Shown: one piece after another, positions 1 to 10,523 of the stretch
Layout: every line of letters starts with the position of its first letter
Position numbering within the stretch: the stretch's first letter is position 1
Assembly (NCBI RefSeq): GCF_036373705.1
Contig: NC_089851.1
Span: 913,501 to 977,500 of the forward strand
Source: Amia ocellicauda
Taxonomy: Eukaryota > Chordata > Actinopteri > Amiiformes > Amiidae
Reading direction: 5' to 3'
Length of the DNA: 64,000 nt
Position numbers and translations under genes: made by a program
Notes under the pieces: generated by a model
The model's input: the letters and a program-made list of their open reading frames with translations, nothing else
What the model was told of the DNA's origin: nothing
Databases searched by the model: none

Positions 1-371
1 AAAAAGGTCAAAGGTCAGTCATACTGATGCTGCAGTAGGTTAATAACATGTTGTTAATTCAAGTGAAAGTGTCCTGTGGGACAGTGATGGTGAATGAGAA
101 TCAGGAAGTGTTTCAAATGGGAGGCATGAAGAGAACTGGGAGAGTAAACTGGCACATAAAACACGACCTGAGCAATTACAGGCAAACTGTACTGAGAGAA
201 GGGGTGGCCTAGTTACAGACATCTTCCCTCTGCACAACCAGAGAAGGCGCTATAATGGAGCAGCAGCACTGGGTCCTTCTGGAGCCACAGCAGCACAGCC
301 GCACTGAACCCCCTATCAGACATCACCCACAACGCTGTCAGGAAGAAGGAGACCGAGGGGAAAGCTCTCAC

Positions 372-3300
372 CTGCGTGTCCGTGTCCTGTGCCAACAAGG
401 AATTAAGAAAGTCATTAGATTTCCTAAATGGTTAAATCATTATAGTGAATAAAACACTGAAATGCACGTTTAAGAAACACACTAACCTGGATGTGCATCC
501 CCTGTACAAGAAATGAGACAAAAAGAAACAATGAGAGAGAATAGAGCTTCCTAACCTCACCTACACTGCCGGTCAGGAAGAAGGAGACCGAGGGGAAAGT
601 TCTCACCTGTATGTGCGTGTTCTGTGCAAACAAGGAAATAAGATAAAATAGAGTTACATAGAAGTCGACTGTATCAATTGATTAATGAATTAATTAGTTG
701 TACAAGTACTAACCTGGATGTGCACCCCCTGTTGAAAAAAGGGAAGCAATGAGAGAGAGCACACAGTTATCCACAGAGAAGCGCACGCTGGACGGGGCTG
801 GCGGGGGCTCAGTGTGATTACTGGTGGAGCCAGAGGAAGCCATAGTGTCAGCAGTGAGAGCAGGGCTGCCAGTCTGAGCTGAGTGCCTCCTATACAGCAG
901 CAACTTCATCACTATCTTGTGTTGTTGTTTTAATCTGTGAGGCACTCTGTGGCAAAGGGGGCAAAGCGGGCTAAACCAAATGAAAACTGATTGATTAAAT
1001 GTGATTCTTCTGCAAATGCCTGGCCAAATGCCTTTTGTATCCATTATTATTCTTATTTATGTATTTATATATTTATTTCTTAGCAGACATCCTTATCTAG
1101 GACGACTTACAAAATATGAAAGATTGCTACGTATCTCAGGGTTCATACCTACAGGAGCACATCCTCTTTAAAACAATCCCTCAACCTCCCCGCCATTATC
1201 AGCAGTGCCCTTCAGGAAGAGCGAAACAGACAGTAATACACTCACCGTCATGTCCATGCGCTGTGACAACACAAAAACAAACAAGGGAAAAGTGAATATA
1301 TAATCACCAAATCACTAAATAATGTAAGTGAATGTTGATGAAACAGATTAAGGGCAAGACCTCATTGAAAATTCTACCCACCCTTAAATCGGGAAGTACA
1401 AATCTGCACCCCTCTGTGGTTTAAGTTATTGTTAAAAGCCACTTCATACCATTTAGAAATCAAAACACAATGGGGTACAACTTCCCATTTTGTTATGCGT
1501 TTGTCATGTCCCACACTTCCATAGTTCGCCACCAGAGGCCGTCATCACCCGCATACTAACCCTAGTCCCAGACCTTCCACAGCACCATGTGCAGTCAGTC
1601 ACTTTACCCTCACCTCTCATTTCAGTCCCTTTACAGTCAGACTCACAAATCCACAGTTGCCTGTCCCCTCTACCCTGTGTATTACATCCCCTTTGTTCCC
1701 TCACCTCATTGTGAAGTATTGTCTGCCTTGAAGTGACAGTCACAAGCCTTTCTCTATCATATTTACCTTTCTGTGTGGCTTGACCTTTTTGCCTGTTCTC
1801 TCGTTCTTGATTTCTGGATTCCCTACTGTAACCTGTTTGCCTGATCTCTAGATGGCTTGCTTGTCCCTTGATTTTGAATTCTGGAGTTCCTATATTGCCC
1901 TGTCTGCTGGTACTTGACCCTTGCCTGTTTCAGACCTGTCTATCTTCTTCATATTTTGCCCCACACTTGGGTCTTAGACCCTTGGCTTTGAAGAGCTTCT
2001 GTTAGGCATTACAGTGCTGTAGGGTCAATGTTTTGATTTGGTTTAGCTAACTGTATGAATTAGGAATAGATTAATTAATCAGTAGAATAAGTACTAACCT
2101 GGATGTTCACCCCCTGGACAATAAAGGTGAGACAAGGAGAGAGAGCACACAGTTATCCACAGAGAAGTGCATGCTGAGACTGGCAGGTATCAATGGTATA
2201 AACAGAGGAGGCCATAGTCTCTCCATACGCAACATCAATATCTTTAATATACAGCACTAGTGATGTGGTGCCTCATGTACAGCAGATGCTGAATGTGATC
2301 CTACTGTGAGACATACAACACTGACCGGCCAAAAACCATTCACAGCTATTCTTACATTTTTCAAGTTTCAAATTAAGAGTTGTGGAATTGTAGAAAACAA
2401 ACATATTTGAAAAACTGAATCAGTAAATATTATTTGTGAAGAGAGCTCTCTCTCCCCTGTCTACAGGAACATCCAGTTTAGGTTCCCAGGAGCACATCCT
2501 CCCTAAAACAACCCTTCAATGTCCCCACCATTATCAGCCCTGCCCTTCAGGAAGAGGGAAATGGACAGTAAAACACTCACCGCTTTGTCCAGGCGCTGTA
2601 CAAAACACAAAAACAAAGAACAAGTTACACAAAGTTGAGCAAGTACAATGTACAGATTAATTACAGTAAATCCAACACTGAACCTCAGTAAGTGCCCCCT
2701 GTGAGGACACTCGTGCCAGTGTTCCCTTAGGTGGGAAATGACTCAACTGAGTCACGTGTATGAGGAATTACACTGGCTACATACAATACCAAACTTACAT
2801 TGAATTAAGACACACAGGCTGTGACCCTGTGATTTTCCCTGGCAATACAGGAATTGGCTGAATAACCAGTGGGTCTCTCTCAGCATTATTGCCACTGCGG
2901 TTCATTGAGAAGGTAGAGAAATATGGTCACTGACCTGCGTGTTCGTCGTCTGCACAACACGGTGAATGCAAGAGAAGAGCAGAGGGAACACAGGGTGAGT
3001 GACAGAGAGACAGACACTGGGACAGCAAGGACAGCTGTCTCCAGCAACTAATCCATACTCCATCAGCACAGCTCCACCCCAAACAACACAGAAAACAAGT
3101 ATTCGCAAACGTTTACTTATCGCAGTGGCATGACTTTTCATGTCCATAGTCAGATGCAGTTCAGATATTTCTAAATCAGTGCTGGGAGCTGGTCTGGCAG
3201 ACTTACAGTTATAGTGCATGCTGTTAAAGTCTTCAGCCCATATTGCAGTGAATTTTCTGTGCACCCAGACTGTGCCCAGAAAACTGTGCTCCAGTCTCAG

Positions 3301-3442
3301 CAGTGCAGACATCCAGTTATCCTGCCACCCTCCCAGGCACACGAACATTAACGCCTATCCCAGCGTCCCGAGCGCAGTCCTTACCTGCCAGCGCACTGAG
3401 CGTGAGGGCGGCGCAGAGCAGGGCTGTGATCAGAGCTCTCAT
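372..3442 (-). CDS. C-type lectin gene 1, 5' part (signal exon plus microexon neck); partial at left edge
   Basis: Start codon at 3442-3440 opens MRALITALLCAALTLSALA, a classic signal peptide. The exon ends at 3385 in phase 1, followed by GTAAGG. A noncoding first exon lies above it, its donor reading GTAAG at 3615-3611. Downstream on the minus strand follow eight tiny exons, each with an AG acceptor and a GT donor, all 15 nt and phase 1-1: 2949-2935 (DDEHA), 2595-2581 (APGQS), 2113-2099 (GGEHP), 1260-1246 (AHGHD), 728-714 (GGAHP), 621-607 (EHAHT), 501-487 (GDAHP) and 386-372 (GHGHA). The lectin-domain exons would lie left of base 1. By comparison with the complete gene at 12-20 kb this is a secreted C-type lectin with a His-rich neck. 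The assignment rests on near-identity to that gene, so it is inference for the missing domain. A pseudogene or an assembly duplicate cannot be excluded. Confidence 0.72.
1040..1112 (-). repeat. L2-type LINE 3' tail fragment
   Basis: The stretch 'cttagcagacatccttatct' followed by 'aggacgacttacaa' is the reverse complement of the usual fish L2 3' end (TTGTAAGTCG..CTGGATAAGGG..TCTGCTAAG). An A/T-rich tail precedes it. It is short and noncoding. Confidence 0.45.
1499..2017. mobile_element. About 0.5 kb insertion (solo-LTR-like or nonautonomous element) in an intron of lectin gene 1
   Basis: The flanks 'ttgttatgcg' and 'ctgtagggtcaatg' are contiguous at 16943-16970 in the related array of gene 2. 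This stretch is therefore an insertion relative to an empty site. It begins TGTCATGTCCC and ends near TTAGGCATTACA, which would fit a TG...CA repeat end, but I see no clear target-site duplication. It has no coding capacity. The class is uncertain. Confidence 0.55.
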
Positions 3443-3615
3443 GTTGACGGCCTCCTAGAGGAAGGAGAGACAGGAGGAGAGTAAGCGCAGGGTGCAGGGC
3501 AGCCCTTTACAGCGGGGAACTTGTGCACCCGATGGACCATGTCTGCTCCCCTCTCCCGCTGATCACTGTAGATATAAAACACACGGGAGAAGCAGGACTG
3601 ACTCGTCTCTCTTAC

Positions 3616-3704
3616 CTGTAGAGTGTCTCAGTGGTTGTCTTTGTGTCTCTCTCTGTGTCTCTCTCTGGAAAGTGCGGTGTGGAGCTCAGCAGAGCCCTTT
3701 ATTA
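3616..3704 (-). promoter_or_regulatory. Promoter and noncoding first exon of lectin gene 1
   Basis: On the minus strand a TATA-like TAATAAAG (3704-3697) lies about 80 bases upstream of a donor at 3616/3615 (CTACAG|GTAAGAG). The spliced leader rejoins at the acceptor TCCTCTAG about 12 bases before the start codon. The same layout occurs in lectin genes 2 and 3. Confidence 0.55.
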
Positions 3705-4845
3705 GGGGCGGGGGGTGGGGGTGGGGTCGGGGGGAGGTGGGCAGCACTCTTTGTTGGTAACAGTGACCACCCACCTACGTGGACTTTGTTGTTTAATGAT
3801 TATCTCTTCTGTGATATTGAGCGTTTTTTAATTTTTATTTCACCCATCAGTTAATGTGTTACATGTATATGTAATGCGTTTTCAAGGTATTGTTTTATTG
3901 GCCCTCCTAAATTCAGCAGATCATTCTTGTTGTCTGGAAGGTTGAATTTCATATTTAATTTCCAGTTTTAGATTCTAGTTTTGAATTCTCTGGTTATATA
4001 TATGCTCATTACATATTTCAACTTTGTACATATTTGTTCTTGTAAAATAAACTGTTCTGTGGGTTAGTGTTCAAGGCAGTGGTTTTACACTAGATGAAAA
4101 ACCTCAAGAGCTGCTTGGTACAGGACTTTGCCCAATGGACAAACTGCAGGCAGATTCTGAGATCAGCAGTTGATCTTTGAATGTTAATTGGTCAGCTGTT
4201 CAGTTCTATCAGACAGTCCAGCAGACGGGTCAAGCTCACCCACAAGAAACTAATATATATTTTTGTTAGACATGCTTGATGCTTAAATTTCTCAAATGCC
4301 AAAATTGGGATATATTCTAAATATATTTTAGTCCGTAACCCATGTGTTTATTTTAAATGTTGTAGAAATTAACATTCAACATATAAAATAAGTATATTGA
4401 TTGCAGACTGAAATATATTTCAAATGTATCCCATACTACAAAAAAGGTTTAATTTAGCATTGTTTTGTGCCCTATCAGTTTAGTAATGTTTGATGAAACT
4501 ACATTTGTCTGTGAAAATGGTCCACACATTTAAATCATTGTGTCCCCTATGGCACACAGAGAGCAACAAGCCGAGGAAAGTGTTCATGGCATTATCTGTG
4601 CCCCTTCAGTCCATGAGCCTGGTAGATTACAGGTTCATGTGGGCATGCCTGCAGTGTCTTCCTGACACTGTCCTGATAACACGCTGAATCAGGGACATGT
4701 ACTATGCAACTTAAGATGTAGGGGTTTGTTTATTTTATTGTGTTAAATGGTGATTTATAAAAAAATAAACATCAACTAGCAAAAGTAATTAGTGAATGTA
4801 TTTTTGATTTGCATATATATAAATTAATGCCATGGCAAATCCCCT
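3705..4845. other. Intergenic, no gene recognised
   Basis: A G-rich stretch (3706-3740) lies just upstream of the lectin promoter, followed by A/T-rich sequence. No supported coding region, RNA gene or clear repeat was seen. Confidence 0.5.
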
Positions 4846-5095
4846 TTACAAAAGTCATCTTCTGTTTACATTGGCTGGGTTCTAGTTTGCCCAGCCCTGT
4901 GAGTGAAGTTCAAAGACTCCCAAAGCTGAACTGGACTGATGCCCGTGTGCAATCAGCGAACTGCTGCTCTGAGGGAGGGGAGCCGGGGGTGCAGGCTGGC
5001 CTCTGTGACCGCTGTGCCACACTCGCAGGTACGGGAGGCTGGGTGGAGGATCAGCACGCTCAGAGAGCCTTTGTTTAATCAGTAAACAGAGATGT
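4846..5095. other. Conserved block upstream of lectin genes 1 and 2
   Basis: This roughly 250-base block recurs almost unchanged at 22173-22430, in the same position and orientation upstream of lectin gene 2, although the sequence between block and promoter differs. On the plus strand it is open and encodes a Cys-rich stretch (NCCSEGGEP, then LCDRCATLAG) that ends at a good donor, CTCGCAG|GTACGG. It could be an old exon of another gene or a shared regulatory element. I do not recognise it. Confidence 0.5.
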
Positions 5096-5935
5096 TATCA
5101 AATATTTTTCCCCTGAATTTTGTGGTGGCTGTCAAACATGTGAACATCTCCTGCCTTTGGTCTGTGCAATCGCCTTTGTTCAACACAATCCAAAAATTAT
5201 ATTGTTGATAAATGTGTATAGTTGAACTAACAGTATTTCTTAATCTTAATGAATCATCAAATAATATTGTTTCAAGCAAGGGCAATTACATTACTACTAT
5301 TCTATCATATGTGCATTTTAGGTATAATTAATTTAGAAAGTCATATTTTTATTGAGATGGAATTACAGATACATTGGCACAAACTATCAACAGTACACTG
5401 TTTGGAGACTCAGATATTTGTAAACACCACCAAACTATTAATAAAGCTTTTAGGAGCAATTTATACACTTGCTGTACAATTATATCTCATCAGTGGTCTC
5501 AAACCATTATGTGATGATGTTCACGGAAGACAATCCCCAAGTGAATCAAAAAAGCCCAGAGAGGATAATGGGGAAATAATAATTTACAGGTGAGAAAAAA
5601 TAGAATTAAAAAACACACACTCATCCACTTTCACTTGCAAAAGCTGCATCAGATCCGTCTGTTGAGCTCTCTTGTAGAGCGGGTTGAAGATTAATCCCTG
5701 GAAACTGGCAAACACCCAACCTGAAAGCAGGGTGTATGGCGCTTGAGCACGTTGCCATGATGTCAACCCTCCATGAACTCGGCAGAGCATTCAGACTCTT
5801 TGTGTCTGTTGACATAGCGGGTTTCTCACCCTGCTGGTGTAAATATGTAAGGCAGTGGTAACATTATGGGCTGAGCTTCATCCACCAGTGGATCGATATA
5901 GGATGATAATGATAATGGTGAATATATATATATAC
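5096..5935. other. Intergenic, no gene recognised
   Basis: A/T-rich sequence. A 200-base stretch around 5620-5815 is open on the minus strand but shows no domain I know and no supporting splice pattern. Confidence 0.45.
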
Positions 5936-6108
5936 AGTGGCTCTCAGTGTCTATTCCCTCAGAGCTGAAAGAGGTGAATTGATAGCGGATTTCACAAGTT
6001 CACATCACATCATTTAGACTTTAACAACCCTTATAATATATATTTTTAAAGTCTCCCTGTATCAAGATATCTGCAGAGAATCCCTCATCTAAAACCACTT
6101 TTAACATA

Positions 6109-7328
6109 CACTCACCTAAAGGATTATTAGGAACACCATACTAATACTGTGTTTGACCCCCTTTCGCCTTCAGAACTGCCTTAATTCTATGTGGCATTGA
6201 TTCAACAAGGTGCTGAAAGCATTCTTTAGAAATGTTGGCCCATATTGATAGGATAGCATCTTGCAGTTGATGGAGATTTGTGGGATGCACATCCAGGGCA
6301 CGAAGCTCCCGTTCCACCACATCCCAAAGATGCTCTATTGGGTTGAGATCTGGTGACTGTGGGGGCCAGTTTAGTACAGTGAACTCATTGTCATGTTCAA
6401 GAACCAATTTGAAATGATTCGACCTTTGTGACATGGTGCATCATCCCGCTGGAAGTAGCCATCAGAGGATGGCTACATGGTGGTCATAAAGGGATGGACA
6501 TGGTCAGAAACAATGCTCAGGTAGGCCGTGGCATTTAAACGATGCCCAATTGGCACTAAGGGGCCTAAAGTGTGCCAAGAAAACATCCCCCACACCATTA
6601 CACCACCACCACCAGCCTGCACAGTGGTAACAAGGCATGATGGATCCATGTTCTCATTCTGTTTACGCCAAATTCTGACTCTACCATCTGAATGTCTCAA
6701 CAGAAATCGAGACTCATCAGACCAGGCAACATTTTTCCAGTCTTCAACTGTCCAATTTTGGTGAGCTTGTGCAAATTGTAGCCTCTTTTTCCTATTTGTA
6801 GTGGAGATGAGTGGTACCCGGTGGGGTCTTCTGCTGTTGTAGCCCATCCGCCTCAAGGTTGTACGTGTTGTGGCTTCACAAATGCTTTGCTGCATACCTC
6901 GGTTGTAACGAGTGGTTATTTCAGTCAAAGTTGCTCTTCTATCAGCTTGAATCAGTCGGCCCATTCTCCTCTGACCTCTAGCATCAGCAAGGCATTTTCG
7001 CCCACAGGACTGCCGCATACTGGATGTTTTTCCCTTTTCACACCATTCTTTGTAAACCCTAGAAATGGTTGTGCGTGAAAATCCCAGTAACTGAGCAGAT
7101 TGTGAAATACTCAGACCGGCCCGTCTGGCACCAACAACCATGCCACGCTCAAAATTGCTTAAATCACCTTTCTTTCCCATTCAGACATTCAGTTTGGAGT
7201 TCAGGAGATTGTCTTGACCAGGACCACACCCCTAAATGCATTGAAGCAACTGCCATGTGATTGGTTGGTTAGATAATTGCATTAATGAGAAATTGAACAG
7301 GTGTTCCTAATAATCCTTTAGGTGAGTG
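6109..7328 (-). mobile_element. Tc1/mariner transposon copy A, 1220 bp, TA target sites
   Basis: The ends are perfect inverted repeats starting CACTCACCTAAAGGATTATT, flanked by TA on both sides (6107-6108 and 7329-7330). A second copy of the same family is at 43411-44626. The inside holds one minus-strand transposase gene. Confidence 0.93.
6141..7180 (-). pseudogene. Tc1-like transposase, copy A, broken by a stop codon
   Basis: It starts MGKKGDLSNFERGMVVG at 7180. An N-terminal helix-turn-helix region (ISQSAQLLGFSRTTISRVYKEW) is followed by the DDE catalytic domain: WSDESRF carries the first Asp, FQRDDAPCHK the second, and NPIEHLWD the Glu, with DD34E-type spacing. The reading frame is open to MTTM at about 6473, then hits TAG where copy B has a Tyr codon. 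It resumes in the same frame to the stop at 6141. The second catalytic block reads RDD instead of the QDN of copy B. It is probably inactive, one stop away from full length (about 340 residues). Confidence 0.9.
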
Positions 7329-7599
7329 TATAGTAACATATAAATACATCTGTGGAAAAAGGTCAGGGTTTGTGGAGTGTAACATTAATTGTGTATGATT
7401 CTGCATGCTATGCTAGTGGAATATTTCAAAGATTTGTTTTATTACATTTACAGTGGCTCTCAAAAGAAAATGTCCATCATGTCAGAGTGAAAAATAAAAT
7501 CTGCAAATTGTTCTAAATTAATTACAAATACAAAACAGAAAATACTTGAATGCATAAGTAATCACCCCTTCAGTCAATATTTGGTAGAGGCACCTTTGG

Positions 7600-8587
7600 C
7601 AGCAATTACAGCCATGAGTCTATGTGGATAAGTCTCTACCAGCTTTGCACATTTGGACACAGCGATTTTTGCCCATTCTTCTTTGCAAAATTGCTCAAGC
7701 TCCATCAAGTTAGATGTGGGTCTGGGCTTTGACTGGGCCACTCCAAGACATTGACCTTTTTGTTTTTAAGTCTTCTCCCAGGTCTCTTGCAGACTTGGTT
7801 GCTTGCAGCAGGTTTTCTTCCAGGATTTCTCTGTACTTTGCTGCATCCATTTTGCCCTCTACCTTTACAAGGTTTCCAGGCCCTGACGCATCCCCATAGC
7901 GTGATGTTGCACCACCATGCTTCACGGTGTAGATGGTGTTCTCAGCATGATGTACGGTGTTAGGCTTGTGCCAAACATAGCGGTTAGCGTTGAGGACAGA
8001 AAGCTCTATTTTGGTCTCATCAGACCATAGAATCTTCCTCCACTTGGTCTCAGAGTCTCCCACATGCCTTCTGGTGACTCTAGCTGAGATTTGATATGAG
8101 TTTTTTTCTCTCCCATAAAGGCCTCGTTTGTGAAGCACCTGGGCTATTGTTGCAGTCTGCAGTGTCTCCCAGCTCAGTCGGGAGACTGGTATTCTTTAGA
8201 GCTGCCATAGGCCTCTTGCTGGCCTCCCTAACTAGTGCCCTTCTCGCCCAGATACTCAGTGTTTGAGGACGGCCGGATCAAGGCAGATTCACAGTTGTGC
8301 CATATTCTCTCCATGTCTTAATAATGGACTTTACTGTGCTCTGGGGGATATTCAATGCCTTGGAAATGTTCTTATAACCGACCCCTGATTGGTGCTTTTG
8401 AAGAGCCTTATTCCAGATTTGATTTGAATCTTCCTTCGTCTTCAGGATGTAGTTTTTGTTAGGAATTGTACTAACCAGCTGTGGGACCTCCCAGAGACGG
8501 GTGTACTTAACCTGAAATCATGTGACACACCTTCATTGCACAGAGGTGGACTCCATTCAACCAATTATGTGACTTCTAAAGACAATT
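7600..8587 (-). pseudogene. Tc1-like transposase remnant
   Basis: On the minus strand the best frame (8138-7710) contains [15 protein letters not shown], then VWHKPNTVHHAENTIYTVKHGG and KVEGKMDAAKYREILEENLLQ, all hallmarks of the Tc1 DDE domain. The block with the second catalytic Asp (FQQDNDPKH in other families here) is missing after ARDLGEDLK, and frameshifts flank the open part. It belongs to a different Tc1 family from the 6109 copy. Inactive. Confidence 0.8.
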
Positions 8588-8639
8588 AAGAACATAAGAA
8601 CATAAGAAAGTTTACAATCGAGAGGAGGCCAATCGACCC

Positions 8640-9345
8640 ATCGTGCTCGTTTGGTGTCCATTAATAACTAAGTGATTCAAGGATCCTATCCAGTCTATTT
8701 ATAAATGTTCCCAAACCACATCGCTGGGGAGCTTTTTCATATTGTGACTACTCTCTGTGTCTCCTGTTTTCCATTTTGAATGCCTTGAAGCCCAATTTCC
8801 ATTTGTGTCCCCGGGTGCGTGTGTCCCTGCTGATCTGGAAAAGCTCCTCTAGTTTGATGTGGTCGATGTCTTTCATGATTTTGAAGACTTGGATCATGTC
8901 CCCACGTAGTCTCCTCTGTTCCAGGGTGAAAAGGTTCAGGTCCCTCAGTCTCTCTGTAGGACATTCCCTTCAGACCTGGAATAAGTCTGGTTGCTCTCCT
9001 CTGAACTGCCTCTAGAGCAACGATATCTTTCTTGAAGTGTGGAGCCCAGAACTGTCCACAGTATCCAGATGAGCTCTAACTAGTGCATTGTACAGTCTGA
9101 ACATCACTGCCCTTGTTCTCAATTCTACACTTTTGACAATATACCCTAGCATTGTGTTTGCCTTTTTATTGCTTCACACATTGTTTGGATGGAGAAAGTG
9201 AGGAGTCCACATAGACTCCTAGGTCTTTCTCATGCATTACTTCATCTAGATCTGTTCCTCCCATAGTGTAATTATAGTGGACATTTTTGTTACCTGCATG
9301 TATTACCTTGCACTTGTCCACTTTGAATTTCATCTGCCCCACTGG
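8640..9345 (-). pseudogene. CR1 reverse transcriptase, C-terminal remnant
   Basis: On the minus strand the translation passes through MKFxVDKCKVIHAG, then KDLGVYVDSS, then a stretch beginning [12 protein letters not shown]. This matches the C-terminal thumb region of the other CR1 copies in the window (24971-25740 plus; 28115-27425 minus). Frameshifts are present. Confidence 0.8.
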
Positions 9346-9348
9346 TTC

Positions 9349-10313
9349 CTAGTTTAAATGATTCTCAATTTCACTGCACATACGCTTTTCCAATGCATTA
9401 GCCCCCCTTCTGTTTCGATGTAGACCGTCCGGTTTGTACAGGTCCCATCTATCCCAGAAGAAAGACCAATGCTCCATAAACCTAAACCCCTCTTCCCTAC
9501 ACCAAGATTTCAACCACGTGTTAAACTTTCTAATCTCTGCCTGTCTCCCTGGCCTGGCACGTGGTACCAGAATTATTTCAGAGAAAACTACCGTGGAGGT
9601 TCTGCTCTTTAGTTTTGTTCCTAACTCTTTAAATTTGTCTTGCAGAACCTCTGTCCTACCTTTTCCTATGTCATTGGTTCCAATGTGAACCATGACCAGT
9701 GGATTCCCCCCGGCTTTGGCCAGTAGCCCGTCTACTAGTTTAGGGAGATCTGCAACCTGAGCACCAGGCAGAAAAGATACCATGCGGGTCTCCTTGTCAC
9801 TAGAACACACTGTGTGATCTACACCTCTAAGAATTGAGTCTCCTACTATAACTACCTACTTCTTCTGGGGGGGAGTGGGCACCATGATGCTCTGGTGCTC
9901 AACTGCCCTCCCATCACCCTCTGAGCTGTCACTGTCCAACTCAGTGTCCAGCAGTTGGAACCTGTTGGGCAATTCAAGCTCTTGGGGTGTCTCTAGGTGT
10001 TGTGCATGCCCTTTTCTGCGCTTACGACCTATTGTAACCCAGCAGTTCTCTACACTGTACTGCTCTGAGGTCTGAACTCTCCTAGGTTTTGGCTGCACAC
10101 CATCTCTCTCATGGGCTGATTGACCAATTCTTCTATATCCCTAATACAGCGCAGATCGACAAGCTGAGCCTCAAGATCATGAACCTTGATCTCTAGGATT
10201 TCAACCTGTCGACAACGTTCACAGATGAAACCTTCTTGGATGAGTTCATCCAGGAAGGCAATCATTCTGTAAACCTGACACTGTAGTGGCCACATGCTTC
10301 TAAATGGGTTGTG

Positions 10314-10392
<79 letters not shown>

Positions 10393-10523
10393 GCATCTCT
10401 TGGTTCCTGTTCCCTGGTCAACTGCTTAACTTTTTTTGACCGAGAAACAGCGCAGCTCTTTCTCAACAGCTGCTTTAAGTAGCTTTTGTCTACCTGCCCC
10501 AATTCACACCTAACAGGCCCCAC
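9349..10523 (-). pseudogene. CR1 ORF1 with SGNH/GDSL esterase domain
   Basis: The first part (10523-10050) has a Cys-containing, coiled-coil-like segment (FICERCRQVEILEIKVHDLE) next to a long Thr run encoded by the (GTT)n repeat. The second part (10098-9349) carries all three SGNH blocks: VGDSILRG with the Ser nucleophile (about 9835), HIGTNDIGKG, and PDGLHRNRRG with the catalytic His. A TAG stop interrupts just before VVIVGDS, and a frameshift separates the two parts. An esterase in ORF1 is a known trait of CR1-like elements. The domain looks well conserved although the element is dead. Confidence 0.82.
10311..10394 (+). repeat. (GTT)n trinucleotide repeat, about 28 units
   Basis: An uninterrupted run of GTT inside CR1 ORF1, read as poly-Thr on the coding (minus) strand. 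The length is likely polymorphic. Confidence 0.97.

Noticed and set aside
372-386. Phase-0 reading of the microexons (DTDTQ, NTHIQ, GVHIQ repeats)
   Set aside because: The signal exon and the first lectin exon are both phase 1 at the junction; the phase-0 reading would not connect to either. Phase 1 gives the His-rich units.
2902-3348. 148-residue minus-strand open frame, identical in both copies
   Set aside because: Intron sequence spanning the DDEHA microexon; identity is explained by the duplication of the whole region.
3492-3854. 120-residue plus-strand open frame near the lectin promoter
   Set aside because: Lies over the leader exon and a G-rich tract of the minus-strand gene; Gly-run protein without similarity to anything known to me.
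10294-10482. Plus-strand poly-Val open frame
   Set aside because: Translation of the (GTT)n repeat; the real coding strand is minus (CR1 ORF1).
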